Assembly: GCF_004349265.1 (NCBI RefSeq)
Contig: NZ_SMFL01000001.1
Location: forward strand, 186,001 to 250,000
Source of the DNA: Dyadobacter psychrotolerans
GTDB taxonomy: Bacteria; Bacteroidota; Bacteroidia; Cytophagales; Spirosomataceae
Reading direction: 5' to 3'
Length of the DNA stretch: 64,000 nucleotides
Below, piece after piece: positions 17,755 to 27,414 of the stretch (position 1 is the stretch's first letter; every line of letters begins with the position of its first letter). The translations under genes were made by a program, and so were the position numbers. A model generated the notes under the pieces. It ran no database searches and was not told where the DNA came from. It was given only the letters and a program-made list of their open reading frames with translations.

Positions 17755-18786
17755 ATGGAAGAACATAATTGGATAAAAACAATACTTACGCCGCTGTCGT
17801 GGATTTACGGATCTGTCACCAGTGTACGTAACAGATTGTACGACCAGCATATTTTCTTATCTCAAAAACCGGAACAATTTACAATTTCAATAGGAAACCT
17901 GACCGTTGGCGGAACTGGAAAAACACCTATGACTGAGTATCTTGTACGGATGCTTCAGCCTGATTTTCATCTTGCCATTTTAAGCCGTGGATATGGCAGA
18001 AAAACAAAGGGTTTTCTGTTGGCCGGGTCACAATCCACAGCCGAAGATATTGGTGACGAACCGCTTCAGTATTTCCAAAAGTATGGTAAAAAAGTGGCTG
18101 TGGCTGTTTGTGAAAAACGTGTGGAAGGCGCGAAGCAGTTGGCGGATCTTCGTCCGGATAATAATTTGTTACTACTCGACGACGCATTTCAACACAGGGC
18201 AATAAAGCAGGATATTAAGATTTTGCTTAATGATTACAACCGACCTTTTTACAATGATCTACCCTTTCCGGCTGGTCGTTTGAGAGAAAACAGAAATGGC
18301 GCTTTACGTGCCGATGCGATTGTGGTAACCAAATCTCCAACTGACTTACCGGAATCGGATCGGAAAAAAATTATTGAAAAAATCAGAAAATACAGCAATC
18401 CAAAAGCACCGGTTTTCTTCTCATCCATCCGGTATGCACAGCCTGTCGACTATTCCGGCAGCGAGGTTACGCTAAAGAATGTTAAACTGGTGGCCGGAAT
18501 CGCAAATCCACAAACGTTCATTACACATCTGAGCCAGCATTTTAACGTTATTGAAGAAATAATTTTCCCTGATCATTATAATTACACATCTGCCGATCTG
18601 GAACGACTGATTAAGTACCTAAAAAACGATACTTTTGTGGTGACAACCGAAAAGGATATGGTCAAACTAAAACCGCTGGTCGAAAAATCAGGTCTTGCCA
18701 CTCAATTTGCTTATATACCCATTGCAGTTGATTTTGGAAAAGATACCGGACCGTTTAGTGAATGGCTTAAAAACCGCCTTCCATAA
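17755..18786 (+). CDS. lpxK: tetraacyldisaccharide 4'-kinase
   Basis: 343 residues. LpxK phosphorylates the 4' position of the lipid A disaccharide precursor at the inner membrane. An N-terminal membrane-associated helix region (about 8-25) is followed by the P-loop GGTGKT (residues 52-57) in the family context GNLTVGGTGKTPMTEYLV. Other LpxK signatures are ILSRGYGRKTKGF, DIGDEPLQYF, LLLDDAFQHRAI, PFPAGRLREN and, later, FPDHYNYTSADLERL and TTEKDMVKL. The gene is complete. The porin gene starts 35 bp later and miaE follows, so the three may be one transcript. It is also direct evidence of a Gram-negative, LPS-bearing cell. Confidence 0.97.
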   Translation: MEEHNWIKTILTPLSWIYGSVTSVRNRLYDQHIFLSQKPEQFTISIGNLTVGGTGKTPMTEYLVRMLQPDFHLAILSRGYGRKTKGFLLAGSQSTAEDIGDEPLQYFQKYGKKVAVAVCEKRVEGAKQLADLRPDNNLLLLDDAFQHRAIKQDIKILLNDYNRPFYNDLPFPAGRLRENRNGALRADAIVVTKSPTDLPESDRKKIIEKIRKYSNPKAPVFFSSIRYAQPVDYSGSEVTLKNVKLVAGIANPQTFITHLSQHFNVIEEIIFPDHYNYTSADLERLIKYLKNDTFVVTTEKDMVKLKPLVEKSGLATQFAYIPIAVDFGKDTGPFSEWLKNRLP

Positions 18787-18821
18787 CCAATTATAAATTC
18801 GGCAGAAATACAGTTTCCTTT

Positions 18822-20798
18822 ATGAGAATTGCTTTAAGTTTAATATTCTGGGTCTTTTTGAGCTTCATCTTTGCCGGCCATCAGGTTTCGGCACAGGTTA
18901 GTTTACCCGGAGGAATGAGAATGCCAACCGGTGGCGGCGGAGGTAGTGGTGGAGGCGGAACTGCTGTTCTGGATGACAGCACCAAAAATATTTATGGTCC
19001 CAAAACCACGCTTCATTATTACGAAAACGATATTCTCAACAACCGGGATTCTCTAAGATATCGCGTTGATACTGCGCTGACCAATTTCCATCGCTGGTCG
19101 CCAATCGATCAGTCATGGGGAAAGCTGGTGGACCTGGGAAACATTGCAACGGCTTCGAGAAGTATTTTCTTTCAACCGCGCCAGGATATTGGTACGCAAT
19201 TAGGACTCCGTGCCTATGACGCTTACGCCATCAGGGATGAAGTTCCATACATCGACACCAAGTCACAGCATACGTATCTTACTTTTGTAAATGGTGGTAA
19301 AAAAACATCAATGGGCCGCTTTGGATATTCTCAAAACGTGCACTCACGCCTGAACTTTGGCCTGAACTTTCAAAGGCTTACTTCAAATAAACAATATGGC
19401 GTTTATAACACACTTAGTTCCGGTGCCTTTTTAGGCCAAAACTGGACTTTCATGCTTCATGCAAGCTTTTTTTCCAAAGACAAAAAATATCTTATACTCG
19501 CTAATTACCGTCATTTAAACCAAAAAGTACGGGAACAGGGAGGTGTAATCCTGGAAGCAGATGCCACAACCGGAATTATTGACCCCTATCCTTATGAAGG
19601 TGCCGCCCGGATTAGTGATGATGCTAATTCCTGGGAACGACGCCATGTTTTTCATGTTTACCAGCAGTATAAACTGGCTAATGGTTTTCAACTTTTTCAG
19701 CAGGGAGATTTTACCAGCGTTATCAATCGCTTCACCGATTTAAGTCTGGAAAGAGGAATTGAAAAAGGGGTGTACAAAATGGTCCGGTTCGACTCTACCT
19801 ATACCCGGCAGGACAATTATTATAAGTTGCTGGATACCAAGCTGGGTATTAAAGGAAATTTTTCCGGATTTAACTACCGGGCTTATGCGCGACCACGCTT
19901 GTATGGTCTGAAAACGGCCGGACAAGTTCCAAATGAACTGGGTTCGCCTTACACTTCCTATCGCACCGGCCTGAAATTTGATAATATCCTCGGAACCTGG
20001 CTGGGCTATTATCTGAAAGATTCTGCTCAGTATTTAACCGCTGAGGCTGAATTGAATTTATCCTTAAATGTAGAATATAACCTGAAAGGTGAATTAAACA
20101 CGAAATGGGGAAAAGCAGGTGTTCAGCTTATCCAAACAGCACCGGATCTGATTGCGCAGCGTTATTCGGGAAATCATTTTAACTGGCGTAATAATCTGGA
20201 CCCTCAGAAAGTATTGACACTTTATGCTTCACTTCCGTTAAAAACGAAACGTATCGATTTCACACCTGAAGCACAAATCCATCAGATCGTCGATTACATA
20301 TATTATGACACACTGGCACTTCCAACCCAGTTTGATCCGCGGTTTGGTATTTATCGCATCGGTGCTACTACGGCAAGTCATTTCAAAAGATGGAATTTTG
20401 CGGGAATGGCTTATTTTTCAGGGACGGATAATAGCGACATTTTTAAAGTGCCCAATATTTTTGCCAGCGGAGAAGTTACTTTTGACTTCATTTATGCGAA
20501 GGTTTTATACATTCAGCTGGGGATTGCTGCCAGATACAGGTCAACTTATTATGCAGATGCCTACATGCCGATAACTCAGCAGTTTTACCGGCAAAACACT
20601 TCGCAGATTCAGGGACGCGTCGTTACGGATGCATTTGCTAATGTACGTATTAAAAGAGTAAGGCTGTTTTTCCAGATGTCTTATCTCAACATGGGCGGCG
20701 GCGGCAATATATTCCCTGCCGGCTATTACGTAACTCCGGGTTATCTTGGACAGGCAAGAGCTTTTTCTTTTGGCATACACTGGCCTTTATTTGATTAA
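18822..20798 (+). CDS. putative outer-membrane porin (Porin_10-like)
   Basis: 658 residues. Signal peptide (about 1-24, ending VSAQ), a glycine-rich linker (about 35-47), then a long region with alternating polar/hydrophobic strands typical of an outer-membrane barrel. The start of the mature part (TALTNFHRWSPIDQSWGKLVDLGN and PRQDIGTQLGLRAYDAY) matches the Bacteroidetes 'putative porin' family as I know it. Substrate specificity is not known for this family. Co-directional with lpxK (35 bp upstream) and miaE (9 bp downstream). Confidence 0.82.
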   Translation: MRIALSLIFWVFLSFIFAGHQVSAQVSLPGGMRMPTGGGGGSGGGGTAVLDDSTKNIYGPKTTLHYYENDILNNRDSLRYRVDTALTNFHRWSPIDQSWGKLVDLGNIATASRSIFFQPRQDIGTQLGLRAYDAYAIRDEVPYIDTKSQHTYLTFVNGGKKTSMGRFGYSQNVHSRLNFGLNFQRLTSNKQYGVYNTLSSGAFLGQNWTFMLHASFFSKDKKYLILANYRHLNQKVREQGGVILEADATTGIIDPYPYEGAARISDDANSWERRHVFHVYQQYKLANGFQLFQQGDFTSVINRFTDLSLERGIEKGVYKMVRFDSTYTRQDNYYKLLDTKLGIKGNFSGFNYRAYARPRLYGLKTAGQVPNELGSPYTSYRTGLKFDNILGTWLGYYLKDSAQYLTAEAELNLSLNVEYNLKGELNTKWGKAGVQLIQTAPDLIAQRYSGNHFNWRNNLDPQKVLTLYASLPLKTKRIDFTPEAQIHQIVDYIYYDTLALPTQFDPRFGIYRIGATTASHFKRWNFAGMAYFSGTDNSDIFKVPNIFASGEVTFDFIYAKVLYIQLGIAARYRSTYYADAYMPITQQFYRQNTSQIQGRVVTDAFANVRIKRVRLFFQMSYLNMGGGGNIFPAGYYVTPGYLGQARAFSFGIHWPLFD

Positions 20799-20803
20799 AT
20801 TTG
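20796..20803 (+). promoter_or_regulatory. possible internal promoter for miaE
   Basis: TAAATTTG matches the -7 consensus TAnnTTTG; a TTG ends at 20772 (23-bp spacer). The element overlaps the porin stop codon and lies only 4 bp before the miaE ATG, so a transcript would be nearly leaderless. Matches of this kind also arise by chance. Confidence 0.3.
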
Positions 20804-20807
20804 CCAC

Positions 20808-21401
20808 ATGTCTCTTACCACATTAGGTCTTGAACTTCCAACTGATCCCAGGTGGGTCAATATCGCTGCGATGCAAATCGGCGATGTGCTGATTGACCAT
20901 GCATATTGCGAACAGAAAGCCGCATCCAGCTGTATTTCGCTGATCGTACATTATCCGGAAAAACCAAAAATTGTGGAAACGCTCACGCCAATCGTTGCAG
21001 AGGAATGGGGGCATTTTCAGGCTGTTTTGAAAGAACTTAGGAAAAGAAATATTCCGCTTGGCCGGCAGCGAAAAGATGAATACGTTGGGCAGCTCTTAAA
21101 ACTGGTTCGGAATAAAGGTGATTACGAAGAAGCACTTCTTGACCGGCTTTTGATTTGTGCATTAATTGAAGCAAGAAGCTGTGAACGTTTTAAATTACTG
21201 TCAGAATCGCTGGAAGACCCGTCTTTACAGAAATTCTACCGTGAACTTATGATTTCCGAAGCCGGGCATTACCGGACGTTCATCGAACTTGCGGAAGAAT
21301 ATATTCCACAAGACCTGGTTCGTAACCGTTGGAAGGAATTGCTCTACGAAGAAGCAGAGATCATTAAAACACTGAAACCAAGAGGAGACCGGATACATTA
21401 G
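20808..21401 (+). CDS. miaE: tRNA-(ms2io6A37) hydroxylase
   Basis: 197 residues. MiaE is a ferritin-like di-iron monooxygenase that hydroxylates the isopentenyl group of ms2i6A37 in tRNA. The four-helix bundle ligand motifs are visible: DHAYCEQKAASS (helix 1), IVAEEWGHFQAVL (E-x2-H), LIEARSCERF (helix 3) and SEAGHYRTFIEL (E-x2-H). Length is typical. It starts 9 bp after the porin gene; an internal promoter is possible. The enzyme's dependence on O2 agrees with the aerobic HemF encoded nearby. Confidence 0.92.
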   Translation: MSLTTLGLELPTDPRWVNIAAMQIGDVLIDHAYCEQKAASSCISLIVHYPEKPKIVETLTPIVAEEWGHFQAVLKELRKRNIPLGRQRKDEYVGQLLKLVRNKGDYEEALLDRLLICALIEARSCERFKLLSESLEDPSLQKFYRELMISEAGHYRTFIELAEEYIPQDLVRNRWKELLYEEAEIIKTLKPRGDRIH

Positions 21402-21454
21402 AGTTGTAATTTACTCTATTTAAAACTCCTGAAACCGCGCTTAACCAACAAAGC

Positions 21455-24367
21455 ATGCAAACGTTCCTGCAGCAAGTCGCCGCTCATATTTTCAGAAATC
21501 ATCCTACCGACCTTACCGGAATTACGATTGTAGTTCCTACGAAAAGGGCGGCTTTTTTTGTAATACAGGAGCTGGCCAATGCTACCAAGGAACCCATCAT
21601 GAGCCCGACCGTGCTGGCCGTAGATGATTTCGTGGAAAACATTTGTACTCTTCAGATTGAAGATTCTGTACACCTGCTTTTTGAACTCTACGAAACTTTT
21701 AAAGACATTGATCCCGATCTCCAGTTCGACCGTTTTATGGGCTGGGCTTCTGTACTTTTAAGTGACCTGGACAGAATTGATCAGTATCTGGTTGATACAA
21801 CTTATCTGTTTGATTATCTGTCCGAAGTAAGGGCCATTTCGAGATGGCAGGAAAGCCTGCCGAGCGACCGGATCTTACAGGACAGCGGAGGTACGAAGCA
21901 ATATTTTTCGCTGTTTAATAATATAAAAAAAATATACGTTGCATTCAGGGAGAGGCTTTTACAAAAAAATAAAGCCTACCGTGGAATGGCTTACCGGCAG
22001 CTGGCAGAAAATGTTGATACGCTATTAGTTTCAGATTCGGAATATAAAAAGATCTATTTTGCAGGATTTAATGCATTTACGGACTCTGAAAAAAGGATTG
22101 TTACTGCCCTGGTAAAAGCAGGAAAAGCGGAAGCCCTCTGGGATTCGGATTTGTATTACATGCATGAAAATACGGGCGTTGAGGCAGGAAAAAGCTTACG
22201 GGATTATCAGAAAGACAGACGTTTTGGCGCAGAGTGGAATTGGTCGACAGATCATTTGCTTACCTCCGAAAAACACATCACGTTATATGGCGTTCCCAAT
22301 GCGACCCTGCAAACCAAGGTAGCAGGCCAGCTTTACAGGACAATGCGGGAAAAAGACAATCCCGATGAGCCGGTTTTGACTGCGATTGTTCTTGCGGATG
22401 AAAATCTGCTGATGCCAATGCTCTATTCGCTGGACGAAGGCGTAACAGACCTGAACGTTACCATGGGTTTGTCGCTGCGTAGTTCGCTGCTTTACACGCT
22501 GATTGACAGCATTTTCGAATTACAGCAAAACGTAGTTGAGTTTCGTAACAAGAGCGGACGCACAATACGCGTTCCGAAATTCGGTCATAAATCAATCAGT
22601 AAAGTTTTGAACCACCCTTTTCTCCGGCACTATGAATATGTCGTGCTGAAACCGGAAGAAGATGGCCAAACTATTGTTCAGAAAACACTTCGAGAAATAA
22701 CGGATCAGAACCGTGTTTTCCTGAGTTCAGATGAATTGATGGAATTGGGGAACGGGCATATTTTGTTTAAAATCCTGTTCACGCATTGGCAAAAAAACAA
22801 TTCGGTCTCTGTCCTTAGCTCGTTTTATCAACTGATTGATTTGCTTCGCGATGTTTACAAAGATTATAAAAACGCTTTGGAAACGGAGTATTTATATCTG
22901 TTTTATACACTGCTAAAACAATTTGAACAAACCCTCGAAGAGCGGACGGAACCGATTACTTTGAAAACGCTCCGTTCGTTTATGTTTGAACTGATCAGGC
23001 AAACACGAATCCCTTTCAGCGGCGAGCCTATCAGTGATCTGCAGATTCTGGGAATGCTGGAAACACGGGCGCTGGATTTTGAACGAATCATTATTTTATC
23101 AGTCAATGAGGGAATATTGCCTCAGGCAAAAAGACAAAATTCGCTTATCCCTTTTGATGCGGCGCAGGCTGTCGGTTTGCCAACCCACCAGCATCAGGAA
23201 GCGGTGATGTCTTATCATTTTTACCATTTGCTCCAGCGTGCTTCTGAGGTTCACATGCTTTACACCAGCACCAACGATGCGCCGGGAGGAGGAGAAAAGA
23301 GCCGTTTTATACAGCAGGTTGAGTACGAGCTGACGCAATACAATCCTTTAATCCACATTGAAAATAAAACGGTTGTATTTGAATCCGGCAAAAGAGAAGA
23401 ACCGGAAGAATTTATCCAGAAAGACGAAGGAATTCTTGCTGCAATCCGTGGTTATCTGGGTGGCAAAGGCCTCTATCCCACCCATCTGAATGAATTTATC
23501 CGCTGCCCTATGCAGTTTTATCTCAAACACATTGTGGGTGTACAGGAAAAGGAAGATGTGGAGGAAGAACTCGGCATGGACAAAATCGGGACCTGGCTGC
23601 ATAGCTGTCTGGAAAGACTGGATCAGGAATATTTCTTAAACGAAACAGACCCTTCCGAAGAGGAAATTAAAGCTGTTTTGAAACAGGAATTTGATACCCT
23701 TTTCCGTGGTTATGTCACAGATCTTGGCCTCAACCGGATTTATTACCAGATTGGCGAGCAGCAAATGCTGACCTTTCTCAGACACCAGATGAACCAGAAA
23801 CCAAGGCGGAAAATTCTGGCCGCTGAGCAGCCTCTGCGGACCAGCATACAGCTTGTGCTACAGGGAAGTTTCACTCCAGTGAACATCGGAGGAAAAATTG
23901 ACCGAATTGAACTCGATGAAGACGGGACACTTTATGTGATGGATTATAAAACGGGAAGTGTTGAAATTTCGGGTCGCCAGAAATTATCTGATCCAACACT
24001 TAGAGAAGAAGTAATCCGTACCGACCCGGATAGAAAAATGGGTTACGTGCGCCAGCTTTGGCTTTACGAGTATCTCATGTACCGCAAAATGCTGGATGAG
24101 AGAGGGTTATACTTAAAAGGAAAAACCTATGAATTTGGGAATTATCTGGTAAAATCCGGATTTTACTCCTTCCGTGACCCTAAAAATCTTATTGCCAACC
24201 CACTCGAACTCACCGAAGGTCTCGATCCGGAGATATTTATTTCCAAATCAGAACGAATATTAACCGACATTCTCAATGAGATGCTGGATCCCGATATTCC
24301 GTTCCGCAAAACCGAAGAACTAAACACCTGCACGTACTGCGATTTTGTTGGAATTTGTGGCAGATAG
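21455..24367 (+). CDS. AddB/RexB-like helicase-related nuclease with PD-(D/E)XK domain and iron-sulfur cysteines
   Basis: 970 residues. An inactivated UvrD-like helicase core (about 1-650, starting with ITIVVPTKRAAFFV) is followed by a C-terminal PD-(D/E)XK nuclease domain with GGKIDRIEL and MDYKTG (Asp830, Lys832). Four cysteines fit the AddB 4Fe-4S arrangement: Cys684 in FIRCPMQFYLKH, then Cys959, Cys962 and Cys968 in CTYCDFVGIC at the C terminus. Such proteins pair with an AddA helicase-nuclease to process double-strand breaks for recombination; no addA is in the window. The first P-loop position reads PTKRA, so ATPase activity of this subunit is doubtful. Confidence 0.85.
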   Translation: MQTFLQQVAAHIFRNHPTDLTGITIVVPTKRAAFFVIQELANATKEPIMSPTVLAVDDFVENICTLQIEDSVHLLFELYETFKDIDPDLQFDRFMGWASVLLSDLDRIDQYLVDTTYLFDYLSEVRAISRWQESLPSDRILQDSGGTKQYFSLFNNIKKIYVAFRERLLQKNKAYRGMAYRQLAENVDTLLVSDSEYKKIYFAGFNAFTDSEKRIVTALVKAGKAEALWDSDLYYMHENTGVEAGKSLRDYQKDRRFGAEWNWSTDHLLTSEKHITLYGVPNATLQTKVAGQLYRTMREKDNPDEPVLTAIVLADENLLMPMLYSLDEGVTDLNVTMGLSLRSSLLYTLIDSIFELQQNVVEFRNKSGRTIRVPKFGHKSISKVLNHPFLRHYEYVVLKPEEDGQTIVQKTLREITDQNRVFLSSDELMELGNGHILFKILFTHWQKNNSVSVLSSFYQLIDLLRDVYKDYKNALETEYLYLFYTLLKQFEQTLEERTEPITLKTLRSFMFELIRQTRIPFSGEPISDLQILGMLETRALDFERIIILSVNEGILPQAKRQNSLIPFDAAQAVGLPTHQHQEAVMSYHFYHLLQRASEVHMLYTSTNDAPGGGEKSRFIQQVEYELTQYNPLIHIENKTVVFESGKREEPEEFIQKDEGILAAIRGYLGGKGLYPTHLNEFIRCPMQFYLKHIVGVQEKEDVEEELGMDKIGTWLHSCLERLDQEYFLNETDPSEEEIKAVLKQEFDTLFRGYVTDLGLNRIYYQIGEQQMLTFLRHQMNQKPRRKILAAEQPLRTSIQLVLQGSFTPVNIGGKIDRIELDEDGTLYVMDYKTGSVEISGRQKLSDPTLREEVIRTDPDRKMGYVRQLWLYEYLMYRKMLDERGLYLKGKTYEFGNYLVKSGFYSFRDPKNLIANPLELTEGLDPEIFISKSERILTDILNEMLDPDIPFRKTEELNTCTYCDFVGICGR

Positions 24368-24459
24368 GCATTTCGTCACATAGATCGGGGTTTCCGTACC
24401 TAACATTTTTTTAATGAAAATAGCGGGACTAACATTGTAGCAAGAAACAAAAAAGCTAT

Positions 24460-25947
24460 ATGAAACTCCGCAAAATTGAATTCTGGGCTGCAACGCTCAT
24501 TGCTTTATTCAGCATTTACATTTTTATCAACAATGCGCTGACACTAACCAGTCAGCCGCAGGATATGGATGTGCTTTCAAAACCTTTTCGCGAAAAGGGG
24601 TTGATTTATGACCATTGGCAATATGTAACATTCCCGGATATATCGCTGGTACTTGCGATATATTTTTCTTTCCTTTTTTTAAATGGATACGTTTTCCCAA
24701 AATACCAGTTTGTAAAAAAATGGAACTGGCTCGGATTTTGGTCGCTCGTTACGTTTATTTTTCTTGCGTGCTGCACGGCAACCAGTTTCCGTTATCAGCA
24801 CATTTTAAACAACCCGAATTTCCTGGAAGGTTTTATCCATAACCTGCCGTTGGCGGTTCAGATATTCCTGGTTCTATTTTTCTACGGGGCTGCCAAAACA
24901 CTTATTCAGTTTTATCTGCTGGACCAGACGCAAAGTCAGACACTGAAAGCGAAGATTCTCAGAGAATTTGTGGTTGTATTTTCGCTCTGGGCCCTGGTTT
25001 TGTTCGTCCTGATCTTTACAGGCAATGGCAGTTTTGGACTAGTCTGGCTAACCATTGTTCCGCTGGGTTATTTCATTTATGCTCTGAATCTCTACTGGCT
25101 CATTCCGGGTTTTCAGAAAAAGGGCAGAATGCTATACCTTTCTAGACTTTCAATTTCAATCCTAGGCATCTGTTTTTCATTTTTTGTATTTTTTCAAATA
25201 GTCGGCCCAAATAGAATTGCTGCGGATCCGGATGCTTTTATCCCGCTGGCAATTGTGTCCTCGGTAATTGCAGTTTCATTTTCATGGTTTGTTTACAGCC
25301 AGAATAAGCAACAGCTTCAGCAGCTTTATACACTCAAAACCGAACTGGGCAAATCCTCTGCTGACCTTAGTTTTCTTCGTTCCCAGATCAACCCCCATTT
25401 TTTATTCAATGTTTTAAATACTCTATACGGAACAGCTATACAGGAAAATGCAGAAAGAACCAGCGAAGGTATCCAGAAACTAGGTGATATGATGCGGTTT
25501 ATGCTTTACGAAAACAACCTTGACCTTATCCCCGTTGCCCGCGAAATTGAATACCTAAAGGACTATATTCACCTGCAAAAACTGCGTCTTGCAAGGTCAG
25601 AACAGGTTGTTGTCGAGGTAAATATATCCGATGTTCCCTGCCATCATTCCATTGCCCCGATGTTGTTGATTCCTTTCGTTGAAAACGCCTTTAAACACGG
25701 AATCAGTTTTCTGAACAAATCATGGATCAATGTTTCGCTTGGATTTGAAGGAAACAGACTTGAGTTTGACATTCATAACAGCATTCATGCAAAAACAGAA
25801 ACAGACCCTGAAAGTGAACATGGTGGAATTGGACTGGAAAACGTAAAACAGCGGTTACAGCTGCTTTATCCGCGCAGGCATGAGCTTACGATTCGCCAGT
25901 CCCAGATGGAATATTTCGTCCACATAAGCATTATCCTCGAGCCATGA
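24460..25947 (+). CDS. LytS/YehU-family sensor histidine kinase
   Basis: 495 residues. About seven hydrophobic helices span residues 10-280, then a short coiled coil (QNKQQLQQLYTLKTELG), and the His_kinase domain with phospho-acceptor His313 in FLRSQINPHFLFNVLNTLYG. A HATPase domain follows (FVENAFKHGIS, GGIGLENVKQRLQLLY). Family members phosphorylate LytTR-type regulators; one is encoded two genes downstream. The stop codon overlaps the start of a 64-codon gene (ATGA), which in turn overlaps the regulator, so the three are translationally coupled. The sensed signal is unknown; no periplasmic sensor domain of size is visible. Confidence 0.92.
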   Translation: MKLRKIEFWAATLIALFSIYIFINNALTLTSQPQDMDVLSKPFREKGLIYDHWQYVTFPDISLVLAIYFSFLFLNGYVFPKYQFVKKWNWLGFWSLVTFIFLACCTATSFRYQHILNNPNFLEGFIHNLPLAVQIFLVLFFYGAAKTLIQFYLLDQTQSQTLKAKILREFVVVFSLWALVLFVLIFTGNGSFGLVWLTIVPLGYFIYALNLYWLIPGFQKKGRMLYLSRLSISILGICFSFFVFFQIVGPNRIAADPDAFIPLAIVSSVIAVSFSWFVYSQNKQQLQQLYTLKTELGKSSADLSFLRSQINPHFLFNVLNTLYGTAIQENAERTSEGIQKLGDMMRFMLYENNLDLIPVAREIEYLKDYIHLQKLRLARSEQVVVEVNISDVPCHHSIAPMLLIPFVENAFKHGISFLNKSWINVSLGFEGNRLEFDIHNSIHAKTETDPESEHGGIGLENVKQRLQLLYPRRHELTIRQSQMEYFVHISIILEP

Positions 25948-26138
25948 AAATAGTTTATTTACTTGCAGTTATCCTTCTTGGGAATATGATTGGTTCCATC
26001 AAACAATTTTTACCGGAAAAAGCCTTTCCGGAACCGGTTCAAATTAGTCCTGACAGAACATTTTTTAGTAATTTATCACCAAATAAAAATGAGGACACTC
26101 TTACACAATCGGTTACATTTTTTAAAGCACAAAAATGA
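25944..26138 (+). CDS. small membrane-anchored protein between kinase and regulator
   Basis: 64 residues. It overlaps the upstream kinase by 4 bp (ATGA) and the downstream regulator by 4 bp (ATGA), strong context evidence that it is translated. A hydrophobic N-terminal helix (about residues 3-19, IVYLLAVILLGNMIGSI) could be a membrane anchor or signal; the remaining 45 residues are polar and look extracytoplasmic, with several Pro, Asp and Asn. I do not recognise the family. By position it could be an accessory protein that modulates the kinase, or a secreted peptide signal after processing; both are inference. Confidence 0.65.
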   Translation: MKIVYLLAVILLGNMIGSIKQFLPEKAFPEPVQISPDRTFFSNLSPNKNEDTLTQSVTFFKAQK

Positions 26139-26821
26139 TTCGGACCATAGCTATTGATGACGAGCCGATTGCGCTGGACATTATTTCATCGCTTGCTTCT
26201 AAAGTTGATTTTATCAGTTTGGAAGCAAGCTATATTAACGCTTTTGAGGCATTTAAATACCTTGAAAATAATCAGGTTGACCTTATTTTCCTGGATATCA
26301 AAATGCCCGATATTTCGGGAATCGATTTTTACCAGCGTCTGAAAAATAAACCGCTGGTTATTTTTACAACAGCTTACACCGAGCATGCTGTTAAAAGTTA
26401 CGAACTCGACGCGGTGGATTATCTACTGAAACCTTTTTCTCAGGAACGGTTTCTAAAAGCATGTAATAAGGTAAATGATATGCTTGCCCTAAGAGAAAAT
26501 GCTTTTCAGCAAAAGCCGGATTTCATCTTTTTAAAATCGGGGTATGAACAGGTTAAGGTATTTTTTACTGAAATTCAATTTATCGAAAGTTCAGGTAACT
26601 ACATGATTTTCACGCTTACCAACAGACGGGTTGTGCCCCGTCTGACCATGCAAGAAACGCTTTTGTTACTGCCTGAGAAGGATTTTATTCGTATTCACCG
26701 ATCTTTTGTTGTAGCAAAGAATAAAGTCAGCAGGATTGAAAGGCAACAATTACACGTTGGAACTCATGTAATACCAATCGGAAGTGTTTATGCAGAAGCG
26801 CTGACTGGCAGTTTTATTTAG
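26135..26821 (+). CDS. LytTR-family response regulator
   Basis: 228 residues. A receiver domain (1-120) with phospho-acceptor Asp54 in IFLDIKMPD, the acidic pair near residue 8 (IDDEP), Thr in IFTTAY and Lys in LLKPF. A LytTR DNA-binding domain (about 130-228) starts FIFLKSGYEQVKV and includes FIRIHRSFVVAKNKV. It is the expected partner of the kinase encoded at 24460, with the small 64-residue protein in between. Its stop codon overlaps by 8 bp the stop region of a convergent RelE-type toxin gene, leaving no room for a separate terminator. Confidence 0.93.
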   Translation: MIRTIAIDDEPIALDIISSLASKVDFISLEASYINAFEAFKYLENNQVDLIFLDIKMPDISGIDFYQRLKNKPLVIFTTAYTEHAVKSYELDAVDYLLKPFSQERFLKACNKVNDMLALRENAFQQKPDFIFLKSGYEQVKVFFTEIQFIESSGNYMIFTLTNRRVVPRLTMQETLLLLPEKDFIRIHRSFVVAKNKVSRIERQQLHVGTHVIPIGSVYAEALTGSFI

Positions 26822-27095
26822 GAGGAAACACCTTATAAATGTCCCCACGAATTAAAATGGTTATTAGTACAACCTCAGGTTTGAGATATTCAAGACCTAA
26901 CCGATATTGACCTATACGGATTCTGTAATAGTTATCCGTCTTTTTCTGACCTTCCATTCGCTTGTAATCAACACCTGCTTCTTCAAGTGTTTCAGAAGGT
27001 TCCAGCCGGAGAACCAAATCAAATACGGATTTTTGGATATGTTTAGGGGTAGACAGAAGCGCCTTTTTAAACCTTATTTTATACCTTACTTCCAT
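26814..27095 (-). CDS. RelE/ParE-superfamily toxin
   Basis: 93 residues. The RelE fold signature is clear: basic N terminus (YKIRFKKALLSTPKHIQKSV), then YYRIRIGQYRLGLEY and LITILIRGDIYKVFPP near the C terminus. RelE-type toxins cleave mRNA on the ribosome, ParE-type toxins poison gyrase; sequence alone does not decide. Its start overlaps the upstream antitoxin gene by 10 bp, the usual antitoxin-first order. The 3' end overlaps the convergent LytTR regulator by 8 bp. Confidence 0.82.
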   Translation of the reverse strand: MEVRYKIRFKKALLSTPKHIQKSVFDLVLRLEPSETLEEAGVDYKRMEGQKKTDNYYRIRIGQYRLGLEYLKPEVVLITILIRGDIYKVFPPK

Positions 27096-27400
27096 CCCAT
27101 TTCTGCTTTCAGCTGAGATATAGGAAAGGTTGGCTCCTCTTTTGCCGCCTCCATCAATTCCACCATGAAATAGTCTTCAAGTTTTTCATTTTCTATTATT
27201 GCCAAAATCTGTTTTATCTCAGATTCAGTCCAGTTCCCACGCTGTTTTTTTACGCTAAAGGTTGGTGCCGGTATACCAATTTGCTCTGCGAGGAAGGAAT
27301 TTTTATAACCCGATTTATTGATAAGATTTGCCATATTTTTTTTTAATTCAATATAGCTTTCCACAATGTCGATCATCATATCGCTTTCGTTACAAAACAC
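27086..27400 (-). CDS. antitoxin partner of the RelE/ParE-type toxin
   Basis: 104 residues from the first ATG; starts at the Met residues 8 or 9 are also possible. The middle holds an XRE-like helix-turn-helix (MANLINKSGYKNSFLAEQIGIPAPTFSVKKQRGNWTE), and the C terminus (EEPTFPISQLKAEMGWK) is the likely toxin-binding tail. It precedes and overlaps the toxin gene by 10 bp. A TATTTTTG element on the minus strand at 27415-27422 fits the -7 promoter consensus, 14 bp before the start. Autoregulation by the HTH is expected for this class but no operator palindrome is obvious. Confidence 0.72.
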   Translation of the reverse strand: MFCNESDMMIDIVESYIELKKNMANLINKSGYKNSFLAEQIGIPAPTFSVKKQRGNWTESEIKQILAIIENEKLEDYFMVELMEAAKEEPTFPISQLKAEMGWK

Positions 27401-27414
27401 TTAATTTTTTCACT

